Assembly (NCBI GenBank): GCA_002413455.1
Contig: DHXA01000268.1
Coordinates: forward strand, 1-7,856
Direction: 5' to 3'
DNA length: 7,856 nucleotides
Origin: Rhodanobacter sp. UBA5168
GTDB taxonomy: Bacteria > Pseudomonadota > Gammaproteobacteria > Xanthomonadales > Rhodanobacteraceae
Shown: piece by piece, positions 6,011 through 7,856 of the stretch
How positions within the stretch are numbered: the stretch's first letter is position 1
How the letters are laid out: every line of letters begins with the position of its first letter
Program-made: the position numbers and the translations under genes
Notes under the pieces: generated by a model
Told to the model about the DNA's origin: nothing
Seen by the model: the letters and a program-made list of their open reading frames with translations, nothing else
Databases searched by the model: none

Positions 6011-7261
6011 ATGCCACGCGTTGAAACCGTCGCTGCCGACACGCCGTTCGGGGAACGTCTGAGAACAGGCTTCGGCTACCCCCTGCGAGGTGCGGCGCTG
6101 CCTACCTGCGTGGTCATGGCCTTGCTGCACTACGTGGGCTTGCTGCCGTCGTACATCGGCGCGCTGGCCAGCGCGCTGGTGTGGGCGGCCACCTGGCGTT
6201 ACGCCGCCGACTGCATGCTGCACACCGCCCACGGCTACGCCGACCCGCCCGACGTCGGCAGCGACGGCAGCGATGTCAGTGGCTGGGGCCTCACTGCGAT
6301 TCATCTGCTGGTCGTCGCGTCCTGCGTGATCGCCATCGTGTTTTTTCCGCACCTGCTGTGGCCGGTGCTGATGGTCTCTGCACTGGCACTGCCGGCGATC
6401 GACATGTCGCTGGCGTTCGATGGCAACCTGGCGCTGGCGCTCAACCCGTTCAACTGGGGCCGCGTCATCGGCAGCTTTGGCACCGCTTATCTGATACCTG
6501 TGGCGATCAACCTGGTGCTAGGCGTGCTGATCGTGCTTGCCTCGATCACCTCCGCGCTGCTGCCTCGGCTGCTGGCGTTACCGCTGTTTGCCTTCGCCTA
6601 TACCTATCTGATCGTGTTGGCGTTCCACCTGATGGGGGCGATGATCCACCAGCGCCATGAGCGCTTTGGGCTGGAACCGGAGGCACCGAAACTGGCCAGG
6701 GCCGGCGGACAGGACGCGGACGCCATTCTGCTGGCCGAAGTCGATGCGCTTGCACCTGCCGACCCAGCCGCCGCTACCGCGCTGCTGGTCGCCCGGATGC
6801 AGGATCGGGTCGCGCCGGCACCGTTGCACCTGGCCTATCGTCGATTGCTGCAGCGGCAGAACCTGCGCGACGGCCTGCTGGTGCACGGTCAGATCTGGAT
6901 CGCCGCGCTGATCGCACAGGGTGAATCACGCCGGGCGCTGGGCCTGCTGCAGGAATGCTGCGGCATCGATAGCGGGTTCGTTCCGGACGATCCGCGCACC
7001 TGCGGCGAGCTGGCCGATCTGGCTGCACGGCTGAGCATGAACCGGATCGCACTGCATCTGTGCAACGGCTTTCTCGCGCACTGGCCGCGCGATCAGCAGG
7101 CGCCACATTACGGCCTGCTGGCGGCGCGCCAGCTCGCCGAACATGCCGACCAGCGAGTCGAAGCGGCGGCGCTGCTGGACCGGCTCGTGGCTGCTTGGCC
7201 CGAACATCCCCTGCGCGCCGAGATCGATGCGCAACGACGACAACTGGGCAACCTCGCATGA
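6011..7261 (+). CDS. Polytopic membrane protein with a soluble helical C-terminal domain
   Basis: No characterised family is recognised with confidence. The 416-aa product has two parts. Residues about 25-212 hold five to six hydrophobic segments (about 28-42, 46-62, 95-112, 114-132, 158-180 and 183-212), with a polar loop containing [13 protein letters not shown] at about 76-88. This layout vaguely recalls DUF4013-type membrane proteins, a weak resemblance. Residues about 235-416 are soluble, Ala/Leu-rich and alpha-helical, with repeated LL-A-R patterns ([51 protein letters not shown]) that suggest TPR-like repeats for protein contacts. The ATG lies 12 nt after the yjgR stop with no strong ribosome binding site, and the stop overlaps the greB start (ATGA, 7258-7261). 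It was probably co-transcribed with both. Its function cannot be assigned. Confidence 0.88.
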   Translation: MPRVETVAADTPFGERLRTGFGYPLRGAALPTCVVMALLHYVGLLPSYIGALASALVWAATWRYAADCMLHTAHGYADPPDVGSDGSDVSGWGLTAIHLLVVASCVIAIVFFPHLLWPVLMVSALALPAIDMSLAFDGNLALALNPFNWGRVIGSFGTAYLIPVAINLVLGVLIVLASITSALLPRLLALPLFAFAYTYLIVLAFHLMGAMIHQRHERFGLEPEAPKLARAGGQDADAILLAEVDALAPADPAAATALLVARMQDRVAPAPLHLAYRRLLQRQNLRDGLLVHGQIWIAALIAQGESRRALGLLQECCGIDSGFVPDDPRTCGELADLAARLSMNRIALHLCNGFLAHWPRDQQAPHYGLLAARQLAEHADQRVEAAALLDRLVAAWPEHPLRAEIDAQRRQLGNLA

Positions 7262-7758
7262 GCCGCTGGCGGCCGCCATCACCGGGCTCGACCGCGATCA
7301 TTACCCGCGAGGGTTTCGAGCGGCTCAAGGCCGAACTCGATCACCTGTGGCACGTCCTGCGCCCGGAAGTGGTGAAGGCGCTCGCCGCGGCCGCCGCCGA
7401 AGGCGATCGCTCGGAAAACGCCGAATACATCTATCGCAAGAAACAACTGGGCGAGATCGATCGTCGCGCACGCTATCTCAGCAAACGGATTCCCTCGCTC
7501 AAGGTGGCCGAAGGTGCGCCCGGCGACCGCGGCATGGTGTTCTTCGGCGCCCGCATCGAGCTCGAAAACACCGACACCGGCGAGGTCCTCCGCTATCGCA
7601 TCGTCGGCCCGGACGAGACCGACGCCAAGCTCGGCTGGATCAGCATCGACTCGCCGCTGGCCCGAGCCGTCCTGAAGAAGCGTGTCGACGACGAGTTCCT
7701 GGCCGAATTGCCGGGCGGCCCGGCGGAGTTTGCGGTGCTGACGGTGGATTACGACTAG
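7258..7758 (+). CDS. greB: Transcription elongation factor GreB
   Basis: GreB enters the secondary channel of RNA polymerase and stimulates cleavage of the backtracked RNA 3' end, rescuing stalled complexes. The 166-aa product has the N-terminal coiled coil starting [13 protein letters not shown] (about residues 15-27). Its tip [10 protein letters not shown] carries the acidic pair Asp50 and Glu53, matching E. coli GreB Asp41 and Glu44. [10 protein letters not shown] follows, where GreA differs, so this is GreB. The C-terminal FKBP-like domain has [11 protein letters not shown] (95-104) and [15 protein letters not shown] (127-141). The ATG at 7258 overlaps the preceding stop as ATGA, suggesting translational coupling, since no strong ribosome binding site is present. 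The frame is open further upstream, but that part is out of frame with the membrane protein and reads as Arg/Ala/Gly-rich nonsense. An N-terminal extension of about 8 residues relative to E. coli is present. Confidence 0.96.
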   Translation: MSRWRPPSPGSTAIITREGFERLKAELDHLWHVLRPEVVKALAAAAAEGDRSENAEYIYRKKQLGEIDRRARYLSKRIPSLKVAEGAPGDRGMVFFGARIELENTDTGEVLRYRIVGPDETDAKLGWISIDSPLARAVLKKRVDDEFLAELPGGPAEFAVLTVDYD

Positions 7759-7856
7759 CGCGCTTCGTCGGCGAACGCCTTCGCGCCACGATCCGGCTTC
7801 CGCTGGAACCGTTGGGACATCCCTGCCTAATGCGGCGACAACGGCTGCGAAGCGCG
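7759..7856. repeat. Non-coding tail bounded by a 9-bp inverted repeat
   Basis: The 98 bases after greB contain no gene I can support. CGCGCTTCG (7759-7767), right after the greB stop, is exactly complementary to CGAAGCGCG (7848-7856) at the window edge. Enclosed is a small GGGA-CA-TCCC palindrome (7814-7823). The pairing could be chance in GC-rich DNA or part of a larger structure cut by the edge. No intrinsic terminator for greB is visible. Confidence 0.3.

Noticed and set aside
4996..6352. Long minus-strand open frames opposite yjgR and the membrane protein
   Set aside because: They are GC-driven open frames antisense to strongly conserved coding sequence, with compositions rich in Arg, Ser, Ala and Cys or His and no recognisable domains.
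7060..7257. A longer greB start giving 232 aa
   Set aside because: The extra 66 residues are Arg/Ala/Gly-rich and lie out of frame inside the membrane protein gene. GreB homology begins after 7258 and the ATGA overlap gives a natural start.
1..7856. CRISPR arrays, tRNA or rRNA genes, insertion sequences, attachment sites
   Set aside because: No regularly spaced repeats, cloverleaf signals, transposase or integrase motifs, or terminal repeats were seen anywhere in the window.

Overview
The window is GC-rich with dense, short-spaced genes, and its proteins read as gammaproteobacterial. The psd, mltD, yjgR and greB products, and the style of the two-component fragments, suggest the Lysobacterales (Xanthomonadales), probably near Rhodanobacter/Dyella. 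This is inferred from remembered protein families, not from a database search.

Layout. (1) 1-822 (+): phosphatidylserine decarboxylase (psd), cut by the left edge. (2) 823-971: intergenic, with two hairpin-forming repeats. (3) 972-1409 (+): a small basic protein of unknown function with a good ribosome binding site. (4) 1510-2793: a decayed block holding three broken genes. These are an OmpR-type response regulator with a 1-nt frameshift, the C-terminal ATP-binding part of a histidine kinase on the minus strand, and the C-terminal PPC domain of a secreted protein on the plus strand. The kinase and PPC pieces meet head to head at about 2536-2548, and both lack their 5' ends. This is what one deletion across two divergent genes would leave. 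A strong intrinsic terminator (2824-2854) still follows the PPC remnant. (5) 2878-4356 (-): lytic transglycosylase MltD, a lipoprotein with SLT and LysM domains. (6) 4357-4483: a divergent intergenic region with a candidate promoter for each side. (7) 4484-7758 (+): a probable operon of yjgR (HerA/FtsK-like ATPase, DUF853), a membrane protein with a soluble helical C-terminal domain, and greB (transcript cleavage factor). The gap between the first two is 12 nt and the last two overlap by ATGA. (8) 7759-7856: a short non-coding tail.

The intact genes are housekeeping: phospholipid synthesis, peptidoglycan turnover and RNA polymerase rescue. No mobile element, CRISPR array, tRNA or rRNA was seen, and I find no convincing new biological system. 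The region most worth checking is 1510-2793, where a regulator and a facing sensor kinase, possibly a pair, are both broken beside a truncated exoprotein gene.
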